DNA of 64,000 nucleotides from Helopsaltes ochotensis (GCA_013400155.1 VXBM01000777.1:124001-188000); one strand, 5' to 3'; counted from the stretch's first letter, positions 37,401 to 52,372 are shown. Numbers and translations: made by a program. Notes: generated by a model from the sequence alone, not told the origin.

Positions 37401-40400
37401 ATGGCTCGGAAGTTACTTCGTATTTTTCAGTCATAACCTGGTGGAATGAAATACCTGAGACAATGTGCTAGCAACAGAGAAAGGTCCCCAAAGGTAAACT
37501 GTGGACCAGTGAATCAAATAGTAAGTGAACAAATTGCAGATATTGACAGAACCCAGAAATGGAAGGTAATACTGCACCATCTGCTGGCTGACACCAAACA
37601 CTGTGAAGGTGATCTCTCTGTGTCAAGAGCAAACAATGAAACAAAACTGAAAATGTCAAGGTCAGATTTTGGAACAAACCGTCTGTGTTACCATAGAAAA
37701 GTTAAAATCCTCCTAATGTTATTTCAAGGAAGTCAAAATTCAAGACTAGCAGATAATTTTCAGAACTCATAAGCAACAGCACGACTAACAGATGTTTGCA
37801 TGAACTGTATCTACGCTTAAAACCAAAACAGGGTGTGAGTCATTCCCTGAGCCCGATGCTCAGTAGTATGGAAGAGAAAATTTCTGTACAGCTAAATTCT
37901 TTGATTCTTTGTACAAGACAGGGTAGCTGACTTTAAATTATATACTGAAAATAGTCTTGGTAGTTGCTTATCCTGAATCACAGATGAGCATTATCTAGGC
38001 AAATAAGCACTAGACAGAATCACAGCAGGGGCTGTTCTATCTGTGTACTTAAACAGTGCTGCGTCAATGCTCAAGGCCACACTGCGATATGAACAACCCC
38101 GTTAGTTTTCTAGGATACATGTGGATGTTGGCATGACCTACACAAACTGAGACGGAATGAAGAGCAGGGATACGTTTGAATAAATAATTCAATAGAAGTT
38201 GCCTTGCATAACTTTTTAATATTGTATTAAATATATCAAAGCATATATGAGAAAAATTTTAGGTGCAGTTGCATCAATCAAGACTATTAAGGAAGTTGAG
38301 TTGATGAGACAGTATTACTTTTAGAAAGCTAAAAATCCCCCAGCTTTGAGAAGAGTTTAGAGTGGCTTGTGGCATCTGACATGGGTGTCTATGAAACGAG
38401 ACACCTGAACATAACTGTTACATTGATGGTGTCATTGAAAATGACATTTAACAGTTGGAAAGAAGTCTTCAGATGACTTTCAGTCAATACATCCATATGA
38501 CCTTTGCTGTTTTTCTTTTTTTAAATAATATGCTGTGACCAAATTCAACAGAAATTTAAATATTGTAAATATTCATTTGCTTCTTTGTGGCATATTCATT
38601 TACCTGTGATAATCTATCAAGCTATAGTGATTTGGATTTCTGTGCACACTGCCATGCCAGGCCATACAGAAGTTTTCTTCATATATTGGATACAATTTTA
38701 GTGTTATGATAACTGAATACACTCACAGTGATCAGGTAATTCAAAAGATCTTTCTCAATACGCTTAAAAATCTACTTAGGTATACAAATATAGCATTTCA
38801 AGTGGCCCAAATAACCTAAGACACTGAATTTAGAACTCCTTCCTGATGTAGTTCTGATTTCTTTATTAAGCATTTGTCTGCTCTCTCAAGGAAACTTTTT
38901 TCCAAACTGTTTTCATGTCATCAAGACACAGTAAGCCCCCAGAAGAATGGAGTTTTGGTAAAATGGAAAACATTAAAATGGACTACAATACTCAAAGGCT
39001 TTATTTTGCTGGGTTAGAAAAGTAAAATATAAAATGTTAAAATATAAAAATGTTATTTAAGTTTAAAAATTAAATAGCTTCTGTAGTGTGGGTAAACCCA
39101 AAGATCCTTTGTCTAAGTTCAAGTGAAATTTCTTATAGTAAAATGGGTTTTCTGACTTAGCAACTGAACAAGTTGGTAAAGGATTATTTTCTAATTAGAT
39201 CCATGACTAGTAACCCTGCTCTAAATATCAAAGCACGGATCTTTTTCTCTTTGGCTTAGCATATTTTATGTATTTCTTTTGTTTCAATGCTGAATTTATC
39301 TTTGAAATTCATGTGTCTTGTAATGCCACAAATGTGTAGTTTTAGATAATTTCTTTTTTACAGAGTGCATATTACTGAGAGTCCAGATAAATATAAGAAA
39401 GAAAAATAAAAGCATTGTATTAGTGCATTTTTCTATTTTAAAAGGGGTCTGTAATTCTGGAAACAAAAAAGAAACTATTTCAAATTATTTTCCCAAAATC
39501 CTAGAATCCTTCTTACATTTTGAGATCTACTTTGCAGGCGTATCTACAGTCTTCACAGAAACTTGCAAAATACTCCTTTTAAAATACATGTACGTAATAT
39601 CTGAACATACTGCAGATATTGTGACAGTGGTTGCCACTATAAAATCCTACCATTAATACCCATGAATTGAAGACAATAATATTCTGAATATATATATAAT
39701 AAAAATACTTGGAATTTGCATAGCAAACTTAAAACTGTTCCTAATCAACTCCTTTCAAAAACAGAAGCCATTAGAAATCAGCTAAATTTTGTGGTTTTAG
39801 CATAAAATTAGATTTCTCCCCATTAAAAAAATGAGTATTGTGTTTACTAAGATTATTTAGTATGGTACTCACCTGCCACAGCAATGCTTTAAATTTTAAC
39901 CATCCAGAATACTGACTCAAGAACTTTTATTCAGGCTAGATGAAACTCTTCTGAAAATTATGGGCAAGAAACTACCACAGAAGCTCAGATAAATAACAAC
40001 TGTAGAATACGGCAATGATAGTTCTGGCTGATTTTTTATTTTCTTTGAAGGTAATAAAAAGTGTAAATCAAAGACAAATTTGTGGAAAGTAAACTGAACT
40101 TTTATAAAATAACTATCAGTTAAATAAAGTCAAATAAATAACAGCAAAATGGTTGCTAGCACAATGCTTTAATATCTCTGCAAGCCTCATGAATTACATT
40201 ATAGAAAATACAGTATCACATAGCACAGCAAGTCAGAGTATATTTCACAGGATCATGGCCCAGTTTTTTGTGTTTTCTATTCAGTTAATCAGTGAAAGAT
40301 GAACTGTGCCTTTCTGTTTGTTGCAGTCTGCATTTTACATGAACAGATTTTTACAATAACAGTTTTTCACTAGACGAAACAAGATCAAGTCACTGGATTT

Positions 40401-41486
40401 GCAAACCGTCCTTAAAAAAGACGCACTGAGGAGGTCATTGCATCATGTTGTACATGTCTCTAAGTTATGGTATTGATATGTATCCTAGGTATGTATCTCT
40501 GTAATTTTACTTCATAAGATGATTTTTGATTGATACTTCTAAGTATTTTATGTTTAAGAGAGTTTCTAAATTCAGAAGGAATGCTTTTCTGTTTTGACAT
40601 TGGCCAAAAGAATAAATGGCAACAAGTTATGCACAAAAAACTTGAGAAATTATACCTATAACTGTGGGCCTTTTTCCCAATGCTCTGTTGGCCGTAGCTA
40701 TATTCATTCACAGTTAAATAGCATATAAAAGTAATGTCAGTAAGTTGAACATAAAAGTTAAATGCCATTGCCAAATATACAGGAAAGATTACAAATTTAA
40801 AAAATACTTGGTTTCCGGGTCATATGAAATCTAATTGCATAATAGGGGCAGAAGGGAAGTTAATGCAGGTAAAATAAGCCACTGCATTTGGTTTGCTTTA
40901 CACTGTTTTGTGTTTAAGTCCTATATTGGACTACTTTGCATTGTCAGTACTCATAGTTGAATTATGGTTGATATGGTTTTATGCCCAATTAATAGTCAGG
41001 TTCTCAGGTCTAAATTCCTATGTATTTTTTGTTGGTTAATAGGGTTGTAGAGTTTAGGGTAACCCTATTGATGCAACCACTCCTGCACATACTCTAAAGG
41101 TAAAAGTAGTTTTGAAAAGCAAAGACCAACAATGAAGATCTGTTCATTACCCATTACTGAAAATCTAATTAATTTTTCTCAAATGGAAATATCCAGAAGT
41201 CATTAAATCCTGGCAATGTAAATTCTGCTTATCCATGCAAAGTAAATGGAGGGTGTGCTTTTGATTTTTTTAAGTAATCTTCAAAATAACATTAGTGATG
41301 ATGGCAAAAGCCTCTCACTACAAGGCAGGATCATTGAAATCAGTAGAAAATCTCACTGCTACATTACAGATTCCAATGAATAGATAGGGTCCCAGAAGCG
41401 AACAGCCAAAGTTAGGAATGAAATTCAAATTTATTTTGTCTACTGGGATATCCTAGATAATATACAGGATACAGGAATTGAATTTG

Positions 41487-41518
41487 AAAGTTGAACTTCT
41501 TAAAAGTTGAACTTCTAA
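41487..41518. repeat. Tandem duplication, 16-bp unit, two copies
   Basis: Unit aaagttgaacttctta is followed by a copy with one change. Confidence 0.9.
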
Positions 41519-44500
41519 AAAACAGAGCAGAATGCAGGATAACTTGTTGATGGAGTTGTTCTAAATGTGGGCACTGCTAGCATCATCAGATGTAGAAGCT
41601 TAACATACTAGTTTTATGGATCTCAAACTACATTCTGAATGAAATGCAGTATAGTCAGACTGGGAAGAAAAGTGTTAAAAATCTTATTTAGAGAAATAAT
41701 TCAAAGGCATTACGTAGTATAATTATATTATGACTTTAAAAAGACTTCACAAATGCAATAGGGATCTCATTTTTTAGAAACCTCAGTACACAATAGTCAT
41801 CCAGTGAAGAAATGCCTTGTGCTTTTTCTTCCACAGACCTATTTCCTTAGCAATTACTATAACATGATGTGTTTACTATGCAGTATGGTGTAATCTTAGC
41901 AATTTTACTAAGAATTCTGCACTTCAGAGAAAAAAAACCAAAAAGAATAAAAAAGTAGAGAGGCTACCATGGACTGAGTTCCAAATCAGTAGCATTTGGG
42001 CTTTAACCACTCAAGCTATTCCACTGTCTCCTTAGCTACCAAAAAAGTGCTATGTAATGCAAAAAAAATTCCAATTTTGATCTATTTTTTCACTGATTAT
42101 GCAAATATTTACAATATGTATTTTATTTAAAAGTAATTGATTTTTTTGCACAACTGTCCAATTCTTACATTGTTGTAGTGATATTTCAGTAATTTCATTT
42201 GCTACCTGGAAGACACAGTGAAATAAATGCAGAGATTTTTCTACACCAAACCCTCTCTGGACCAAGCTGAGGCATTTTTCCAAATCAGTACATTTGCACT
42301 GTTTGTATTCTCAGCATTGGGGCAGGAAATTAACCTTGCTGTGTAACGAGCTAAAACCAAATGCTTGTCATGACGGTTTTTCCACAGATTTTCATTTTTC
42401 AAAGTATGTTTTATTTGTTTGTCAGTGAAGGCTTATGAAGGCTTACTTGTCACCCTACTTCAATAAGCTCCCAGGCAGCTTTTAAGCTCAGTTAGGATTG
42501 AAATGTACTATAAAGACCAATATAAACATATACTTTTATGCAATGTAAGATAAATCCGAAAAGTGAAATAAAACAAAAGAAGGAATTTGGAATCTGATAA
42601 AGATTCATATTAATAACTATCAAATGGGCTGTGGAATGTAAATTTGTAAAGAGGGTGCACACACATTACTGGAACACTATGGAAAATCTATCATAATACT
42701 CTTTTTTATTATTTCCTATAACATCATTAAGTACCAGTTATGCCTAAGAATACCTTTAGAGGTAGACAATTAATCAAACTTCTGCAGGAATCCAAGAAGG
42801 CTTTAAGTAGGCTTAATCAATTTTTTAAAAGATCAGCAAATATTTTTGTTATTTAAATAATCCAAATTATATTTGATAGACCATTCAGTAGTTGTTACTG
42901 TAGTTACAGCTTTGTTCCTACACTACAAAATTCAGTAATATCAATTAAACCCTATAACAACTTCCTCTAATCACACCAGACAAGCATTCAAGATGAATAT
43001 TCTCACAGAACAAAGAACACTAAAAATAATTAAACATATTGAGATTTAAGTGATCATAATCAACTTTCAGACTTAATACTCTGTTAAGATTGATGGTTTT
43101 GTTTTTATCTGCTGGGGTATTATCATTATAACAAAAGATGTCTTGAAAATACCCAGAGAGACCAAAATAAGATCTTTAATATTTAGATACCAACTGTTTC
43201 CAGTGTAAAAACATTTTATTCCATTTTATTAACTAAAATTACCTCATATATAAGGTCTGGAATTTCAATGGAGAATTAAGGATATGATGTTGGGCCAATT
43301 CTGTACAGGAACCAGAGAGCAAAGTTATGATTTGTGTTCTTTTTTATATAATTAAGCCACTAATTTAAGCCTCATGTCATTTGCAAATTCAGATGATGCT
43401 CCTAGTCATCGTCTGAAGTAAAGAGAGCTTGTCTTTGAAGTCAAAGGATGGTAAGTATTAACCTCTCATTTCAGAGAATGAATTTACATTATAAAACCAA
43501 AAGCCATGTCTCTATTTCAGATTGAGTTAGAATGGTTAGGGAGTTTGGCACACACTGTAACCCCAAAGACTGGTCTTTGTGCACAAGTCGTGCAGGGAGG
43601 AAGGAGACAGTGGAAAAAAATGGAAAAAGATAAAGTGATAATGGCTAGCAGGTTAAGGAAATAAAGAAATATAAATCTGCCCTTATAAGTCAGAGCACCA
43701 AACTATCTCAAATCTCATAATGGCTGATTCTGATACTTCAGTAGAAGGCCAAAAAATGCCTGTTAAAAAACCTGTTTCTCACACATATGAATGAAGCTTA
43801 TAAGCTTATAAGGATGAGTGTATCATTCAAATTGTGAATATTTTATTTAATCAACAGCTAAAGTTCTGATTCTTGAGATGAATAATTTCTTAGCCTCAGA
43901 GGTTTCCCGTAAGGATACTTTTCACTGCGTCAGGATTTCTTATGCATTGTACTATTACCATTTGATATTTTCTTAATTTCATACTTGTAAGCATTTTAGT
44001 TTTCCTCATCACTGTATTTTGTATTTTGTTCGCCAGTGGAATATGCTCTCAAATAAAACTCCAAGAGTGAAACTTGAGGCCTGTGACAGTAATATCCAAT
44101 CCTTCAATTTCTTATCACCAGCCAAATATAAGTCCTAAGGCCTTATCCAGTGACCAAGATGTGGTTTAAACTGCATGTGAACAAGAATAGCTTCCAGCTC
44201 CTCAGCACTAGGACAATTCCTAGCTATGTCCAGATTCCATGTAAGGGAGAAAGTATGAGAGCACGTCCTCTCTTAACCTCTGTCCTCTTCCTGAGGAAAA
44301 GGCAGCTAAACAGGGAGGCTGGAAAGGGTTTCCTGTAAAACCAGGCCCCTCAGTGTCCCAGGATATATTGTGGCAAGCACCTATTCCACAGTTCAGAAAT
44401 AAAATAAGATCGTATCATCATACTCATGACAGTTTGCTTCAGTGACCAGTGAAGTCTCTGGAAATCCCAGTTGATTGGTCAGAAGCCAAATTCTCAGCTT

Positions 44501-47500
44501 ATTTCAAAGGCGTGTTAGTCACACTACTTTTTAAGTAATGGATTATTGTAATCTATTAGTAAACTGATGAAATATCAACCCAAATAATCTCCAGACAGCT
44601 GACAGAGTAGAAAACCACTGACGTGAGCAAAGTGGAAAAAACCCCTAATTTGTTGAAGAAAGTTTCACATCCTCAGGCCTACAGCCTCCTGAAAATTGTG
44701 GGTTTAATGCCTCTTAAAAAAATTATTCTGAAAATATTAGCAAGCAAACAGTGAATGTGACAAGCCAAAAATCAGATTATGACAATAACGCACTCAAACA
44801 TCCGCAACTTGAATGTCTGAAATTATTCTGAAAATCTGAACAGCTTTATTGTAGAATGTGATTCCCATTCCAAATGAACAACTTTTTGCAGTCAAAATAT
44901 TCTATACCACAGTTACAATGACAAATCCTAAAAGGTTTTAAAAATAAAGAAAAAAGCCTGCATATATATACATGCTGTTTTCTTCACTTGCTATTATGTT
45001 CAGTAGTTTAAATAATTTTTTTTAACTACAGTGAAAATAATGATGAGGTAACAGGTTGGACCAAGCTCTAGAAAAAAAATCTTATTTGTATGGTATTTCT
45101 TACTGACAAACTGTATGATCTCTGTGGAACAAACATTTTCTGTGAACATCATGCTGGGCAGAGTATGCTTTATGCTTGTGTGTGAATGAGGCATGTCAGT
45201 TTTTGAAGGAGCTAATCAACTTCTAGAAAAGGGATAAAAACTCTGGGATATATGTTCTATGCAGAAAGCTTCGTCTATAGAGAAAGCTTGAAATTAGGCT
45301 TTTAGTTGGAGTGAAGTCTAAAAAAGCAGGTGTTATGAGTTGAAGCTCTTTCCCATCCTTGAATTCCCCCAGTATTTAGGAAAGCAGGACTTCATATTTT
45401 CTTGTAAATCAACAATTTGCATTAAAACATGAACTTCATTAAACCTTTCTTCTCCAAGCTAGAAAGATGTGCAAAACCTTTAAGTCCAATTAATTGCTTT
45501 GGTCATAAAAAAACAAGTAATGTATCTAACTGGAACAGAATTCGTTTTTCATGGCATGTAAATATACTTGAAGAAGAACACAGTAAGGACCCTACACTAC
45601 AATGAAATAGCCCAAGGTTATTTTCACAGTCATAGAGCACTGTACCGTCATGCAATGTACTTATCAAAGAATTCATATAAACTCAAGCTGAATAGATACA
45701 TAAATCTAGAAGTAAGCGGATACAAGTGTTCCTATATATTACACACCACCTCCATTTAAAGTCAGCTTCTCTCTATAGAGAAAATGTTTTTCCTGTCTAA
45801 TCGACCCAGTGAAGCAGTGAAGCCTTCCACTTATTTTTTTTTAAAATTCACATTTCTCAGACTTGTATTCTGCAAAACCCTACTTACTAACCCTGAAAAT
45901 AACAACACATGTTGACTTGGAACGCTGTGATATCACAGAATAAATTACTGGAAAAGACTGTTAGAGATAGGAAGTTTCATCCAGCCAGTTTGAGAGATCA
46001 CCTTCAGTCATTCTACAGAAATGCAGACTACAACTGGAGCAAACCAGGATACACTTGAAATCTAGAAAGGCAAAGGAAGATCTTGACTAGTACAGGACCA
46101 ATGGAAGTCTGACCCCTGGCATAACCAGGTATCATCAAAAATTGCCAGCGTATGCAGGCACTAAACTGGTTAATTGACGAGAACTAACTTGAGCATGCAG
46201 GCCATGAGGGCTGTAGAACTGGTAAAAAACAGAAACAATTGTGAAAAAGCAAACATCCACGAAAAGAAGACACAAACGTTTATTGTTCTTTATATAAAGT
46301 ACTCTCTAACAAGTTTGATGGAAAATGAGACACCATTATGTTTTATCTGAATATTTAGAAAAACATATATTTATTTTGTTTTCCAAACAAAATAAATTTA
46401 CTGTGGAAACCTAACTACTGAATACATCCTATGTTTCATTACATAGACAAGAAAAGATACTACTAGAAATATAATATTTTTTTTCCACCAGACACATTGA
46501 AATATAATTTCCAAAACTGTTCTCATATGGAGAAATGTCTGCCACAAGGAAAGGTAAACTAATTTCAGCACTTCTTTATTTCAGTCCCACAGAAAACAAT
46601 GTATTAAATCCAGGTTTATTTTTGGCCCTTCACTAACACTTTGGGTCAAAAATAGACCAGTATTTAATGAAATAGTATGTTTAAAAATACAAATATTTTT
46701 GGCATTTCAGCAAATAAAAAAACTTTGAATTTTGCTTTAACATTACTTGGATTACTTCAAGCTTTCCCTATAAAAAATAAAAATAAAATTTACTTTAATT
46801 TCCCATTGCCTTATGATATAGTGTCTACATTTTCCTAAAGAAATACAAATTTTTAATGGAGTTTGTTTGGGTTGTTTCTGAAAGTACAAATTACACATTA
46901 CAAAATCAAAGCTGCCTATGCAATGACCTCAGTACAGAAGATGTCATCTCATCCTGATTGAACTTAATTGGCATTCATTGGTGGGACGACAGAAGAGACA
47001 GAATAAGAAACATTAAGGGCTCTCAGTCAGACACTCTACTGATCTCATGTAAAAAGCTGAGACTCAAACACGAATTGTTATTGTTAAATTAAATAGATGT
47101 ATACAAAATAACCAAATGAAAAAATGTTTTTTAAATTTTTTTTATATGAGACTATATTAAAAACTTTACTTAAATCAAGATGAATTAGTTTCCTTGCATT
47201 TCACTTAAATCAGACGTTTTCCAATCAGAAAAACATGCAGTCTAACGTGATCTATTTTATAGAAAATCATGCTTTTTTCCGTTCACTGTTTTCTTCCATG
47301 ATATTGTCAAATTGATTTACTTTAGGGTTAGTGTCTAAGTTCTATAAAAATCCCCAACTGTACTGAATCTGTCACTTTAAAAGATGTTATTTGGGCTTCC
47401 TAGTGTGATTTTAACCTTATAATGTGGCTACTCGTGTTCTTAGTTTAGGCCTGCAACAACTCTGAAAGGGATAGAACAAAGAACAAATACTAATAACAGA

Positions 47501-47718
47501 ATAGAAAAGCATATTCATTAATATTAGCAAATAGGGAGTCTGTTGTAATTTTGACCCCCATAAAAGACTTCCCTTTGCCTTTGCCACTCCAGACTACCTT
47601 TTACTTTCCACAGACTAAACTGCAAATCTCCTGTTTGTAAGATGAATAACGTAATGGATATTGGTGTCTGAAAATGTACACAGCTTTAATATTTCAAAAT
47701 TGTTCCTACAACTAGTCC

Positions 47719-47762
47719 TATAATTATTTAATCAGTAACTTATAATTATTTAATCAGTAAAC
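47719..47762. repeat. Tandem duplication, 22-bp unit, two copies
   Basis: Two 22-bp units beginning tataattatttaatcagta differ near the last base. Confidence 0.92.
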
Positions 47763-48139
47763 AAATATTAGCAGCAATTTTAGATATATACAGATAACTA
47801 TATAGTGAGAGGGTATAATCTGTATTTCTCCATTTTGAGAGATAACAGGTTTTAAAATCTCTCTACATGTACAATGGCCTTCTACTTGAAGCTGATATAT
47901 GAAGGGGATATCAACTGAATTATTTGCATGCTTCTGCAAGTATAATTCCTGAAGATCTATGGAAGTTTTCCATAAATGTAATTTTTCAATTTGTTGAGGA
48001 AATATTCTCTGACCTCTAATGAACATAATCCTGATGAATAATAATTGACTAACTTTTTCCTGCTTCATAACACTTATGTTATGTTGTATGAAAGACAATA
48101 CAGGCAGGATCATTGCCTGTGTCAAACAGGAATTTTTAG

Positions 48140-48332
48140 CAGAATGAGGGAGGGAATTCTGTCCCTGTAGTCCATACTGGTGAGACCCCACCTGGAGTGC
48201 TGCATCCAGTTCTGGGGTCCCCAGCACAGGAAGGACATAGATCTGTTGAAGCAAGTTGTCCCTGGGTTGGGCTATGTGACCTTAAAAGGTCCCTTTCAAT
48301 CCAAACTATTCAATGATTGTATAATTTAGCAC
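48140..48332 (+). mobile_element. CR1 LINE fragment with internal deletion
   Basis: The first part matches the end of CR1 ORF2, with text such as 'gagaccccacctggagtgct' and 'ggggtccccagcacaggaag'. After about 48255 the sequence jumps straight to the CR1 3' end ('ggtccctttcaatccaaact'). The roughly 200-300 nt of 3' UTR normally between them is missing. Confidence 0.9.
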
Positions 48333-49384
48333 GGGAATTCACTCAGGCTGGAAAAGCGCTTTTCCTTTGTGATGAAAAACTCAAGCGTTAGCCAAGGTAT
48401 GAAAATCACAAAATATTATAAACTCCTTTTCTTATTTGCAACGTACAAATTTTAGTGGATTGCCAATCTAACTGAATGTGTACTTTCTATGTCTGGGGAA
48501 AAGCTGTCACAAAAGACAGACTAGGAGATATCAAAGAAGATGTTGTGGAGCAGACAAAACAAATCTGTATTAGACTCTCCTCCTGCCACTGTTTGTAACA
48601 TGCTGCTGGAGACTTACAGGTGCAATAAATGCTAAGGTCATATAAAGTTATACTTTCTTAGAAAAGAAATTTTACCTCTTTTCTTAAAAAAAAGAAAAGT
48701 GCATATCCCTATGAATTTAGTTTTAAAATTATTAAGACTATTTCAGAAAATTATCAGAATGAAAAGTCAACATCTAAAAAACCACTGGATTAATTGTCTG
48801 CACAATGTTAAATTCCCTCTTTGTATATCTGCACCACTGAATTCAACATTTTTTCAAACTTTAAACCTTATATTTAATGCAAAGAAAGAAAGTGCAAGTG
48901 ATCAGAATTTGAGTTATTCAGGCAGCTATAAGTCTGGTTATTCCTGACTTTCAAGTTTTAAAAGTTTCATCTTAAATAATGCTCTTCTAGCCTAGCTGTC
49001 ATATGTAGTCCCATGACATTATATTTTTAGTACCAGATTTTTTATTCTCCATTATTCAATACTGTAACAATTCATAACGTTTTTTGATTATCTACATATG
49101 AAAAGTGGACATTTCACTAAAAAGAACAAAATACGGTTCTAAACAAAAATCATGAAGTACCACTGTAATAAGTGTCATAAAATATAGAGGTGATTTTGAA
49201 TCATGGGATAGCCAATTATTTTTTCATATTAGCACTTTCAAATGTACATGAAGTGTAAAAAATGGTTTTGTCTTGAGCTAAAAATTGCCAATAAACTTAT
49301 CTATGAGATCTGGTAGAGGACCTTAACCATGGAACTGTTGTGACAGTACTGCAGACTGTGAGGTAGATTTTTGTCCTTTTTAGA

Positions 49385-49495
49385 GGGAAGGCGAGGCGAG
49401 GACCAATAATGACCATCTAATCCAACTGCGTGATCGATTCAGGGATGGCCAAAAAGTAAAAGTTCTTGTGAACGGCATAGTCTAAATGGAAGGCA
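49385..49495 (-). mobile_element. Short CR1 LINE 3' UTR fragment, inverted
   Basis: The plus strand shows 'gaccatctaatccaactgc' followed by a 'ttcagggatggccaaaaagt' segment. This is the complement of the final part of an avian CR1 3' UTR. It is diverged and short. Confidence 0.72.
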
Positions 49496-49621
49496 TCATT
49501 CCCCTCTCCTAAGTTTGAGTCATGCAGCTCTTCACTCATTCACTCTTTGTTTTCAAGTGATTTACTGAAAGTAAATTCTATTCCACTTAGTGATAATCCA
49601 AGTACTTTGTGGCAAACCCTG

Positions 49622-49645
49622 CCCCCCCCCCAAAAAAAAAAAAAA
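49622..49645. repeat. C10-A14 homopolymer junction
   Basis: Ten C followed directly by fourteen A. Sequencing length errors are likely here. Confidence 0.9.
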
Positions 49646-52257
49646 TTAGAGAGTACATGCATTACTGAAGAGAATACAACTGTCAATTTCAGTATATAAG
49701 ATTTGGATACATAATTAAGAAAGACTAGACATCAAGGTTTAAGGAAAAAATATCACCTGTTTTCTACTAAATTCTCCTATTGAGAATTTATGACATTTTT
49801 TCTCCCACAATAAAACACATTTAAGTCTTGTAATTTAGTTGGGTATCTGAGCAATAGTTCCTAGTAATTTCTTTGCTAAGTGTCTACCAATATTCAGGTC
49901 ACCTGAAAACAAATTTGTTTCCTTTCATTTTTATGGGGGCCAAAAAGTTCCATGTCATTGTTGTTTATTGCTGTAGTTTGATCTCACAAAGAAAATACCT
50001 AAAAATATATTGACATTGTTGGTGCTTTCCACTACTTTACAGATAAGGTAAAGTTTAATAATAAACATAAACACGAATTACAAACATCTTAAAAGAAACT
50101 TTCAAATAAAAAGTAACCAGAATATAAAATTGCTATCAGGAATTTATTAGGTAGCTCCTGATTAAAACAGGGACTGCAAGTCAAATTTACTTTTTTTAAT
50201 AAAAAAGGTACTTCAGTCTAGATCTCTTGGTGTCTTATTCAAATTCAACATGCAAATATAAGAAAGAAAACAGCCACCCATGATTGTTTCATCAAAGACC
50301 ACAAAAGAATCCATCTGTTTATTTTGATTAAAAATATTATTGGAGAGTTTTTCACTGACAAGGTTGACTTAGATAGTAAACAATGGTCTGCATTCATTAT
50401 TGCAGGAATGATATCTATGAGATCTAAGTTAAAAATACAATAAATCACTTTTTTATTGCTTAATGCAGCAGCTGAGAGTACTGTGAGGTTACAGACCTGC
50501 AGTTTTACTATTGCTATGTTTCAGGTCTTTCTCAGCAACACAAACTCAAAATATCCTAACACATATACATTTTTTTCCTAAAAGAACAATGATTCTAGGC
50601 ATGTTTTAATTCTTGATTCTATGGATAATAACAAAGACAAAATAACAACAGGTGCTAAAGAAAACCACTATTTCAGAAAAATTAAAAAAAGTTATATCAA
50701 ACTGAAAATTATGGAACGAATTTTGTAATGACAGTTTCCAACACAAACTGGTTTTGCCTGTAGGGCAAAGCATTACTCCAATTTGCATATAAACATACTT
50801 ATACATGCAAGAGCTCCAGCATTGTAATCTGCTCAACTCATAGTGGAATTCCACATAATTTTTAGAAAAAAGGACATCATTCTCATACTGAATTCCTCAA
50901 AAAAATCTACAAAACGGACAGGACAAAATAGCAATAATGTTAACAGTATTATGTATCCAGCTCATTACCAAAGTAACTGAATGAACACATGACCTGAAAT
51001 GCAATGAGCGTTACTAAATGCAAAACAAGCCATACAGGTGAAAAAAACCCTCCAGCAAATTGAGAAGATGACCTCAAGGAAAAGGCCAACTCATCAATCA
51101 TTCACAAATAAATAAAAAAGACTATGCTCACTAGGGAACGGTATCTAAGCAGTAAACAAAAGGTTAGAATTTGGAAAACATGGAATAGAATGAAAAGCAG
51201 ACAAAAAATATAGTGCAAATCATCCAGAATATTGTAGGAAGTAATGACTACTCCTCAAATGAAACCTCAGGGTTAAAAAGTTTAGAGATAGTGAAACAGT
51301 GGGATAGGTAAGATTTAGAAAAAAAGCCTGAGAAACTAAAAAACTGATTGATCATTTCAAAACAATGATGAATAAAGACTATTATATTGGAAGTACATGA
51401 AATAATGAATGGTATATGTGAAAATCGATTGGGAGCTTCTGCTCTTCCTGTTGCAAAAAAACAAACAAGGAAGGCAGTGAAATTAAGAAAAAAAAATTAA
51501 AATAGTAAATATTTAGTCAAAAATGCATAATCAATGCATGGAACTCATCAATTAATGATGATGAGTTTCAAAAAAGTAAAGAGATTGAATTCACTGAATA
51601 ATCATTCTTTCATCTCTTACTGAAAACATATTCAATCATTAATTTAATAATACAACAAAAAACAAAAGTCAATCCCTTACAGAATATGTTGGAGAGTTAG
51701 GAATGTGGGATACCCTGTGCTTCACTGTTTTGGTCCATTTGCAACTAGAAGAAGAAATTTTCAGATAATTCTGCAATTCAGAAGAGGGTTTTCCCTTTCT
51801 TCCCACTGGTTCTGGTTGAACCAGAACCCAAAATATAACAGGTTCATGCTGGTCCTCCTTTTCTCTAGTATAACAGTTTCAGTATTTAGTATATGTGGTA
51901 TAGAGGCAGCGCTACTGTACAGATGAGGAATTGGACAAAGAAATAATGCTTCAGGGAAGCTAATACCAAGGCTTTGCTTTTCATGTATTCATCAAGGTAT
52001 TAAGAGAAAAAAAAATCTAACCTTCTCAAGAGTCTTACCAACTTTAGGTTGTTGTCATTGGAACTGCGTGCCAAAGTTTTCATAAGAATACAGTAGAATG
52101 AAAAACTTCCCATGCAGGACAAAGTGGGCCAAAAGGGCTCAACAGGCCCTTCAAAGCATGTCAACTTCTTCAAAGTCCAGCAAGCATGGCAGAAAGACAG
52201 CAAAAATGCATGTTTTCCATGGAGATTACAGAATCTTGATACAGGGAAGTTTTAAAA

Positions 52258-52372
52258 GAACTTGCTTGGGCACAGCTCTGAGCTACCTGATCGAAGTTCT
52301 TGCTGCATGGGGGTTTGGACCAAATAAACTTCAGAGGTCACCTCCAATCATAAAGTATAATTTACTTTTATA
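52258..52372 (+). mobile_element. Short CR1 LINE 3' end fragment
   Basis: The segment 'gggcacagctctgagctacc', followed by 'gggggtttggaccaaataaa' and 'cttcagaggtcacctccaat', corresponds to the CR1 3' end. The terminal 8-bp repeats are degraded to 'cataaagtataa'. Confidence 0.75.

Noticed and set aside
41965..42035. Segment resembling a tRNA-derived SINE or degraded tRNA ('tttaaccactcaagcta')
   Set aside because: No A/B box pair with proper spacing and no cloverleaf can be drawn.
45925..46030. Possible very old CR1 tail ('atcacagaataaattactgg')
   Set aside because: Similarity is limited to a few words and the diagnostic CR1 end is absent.
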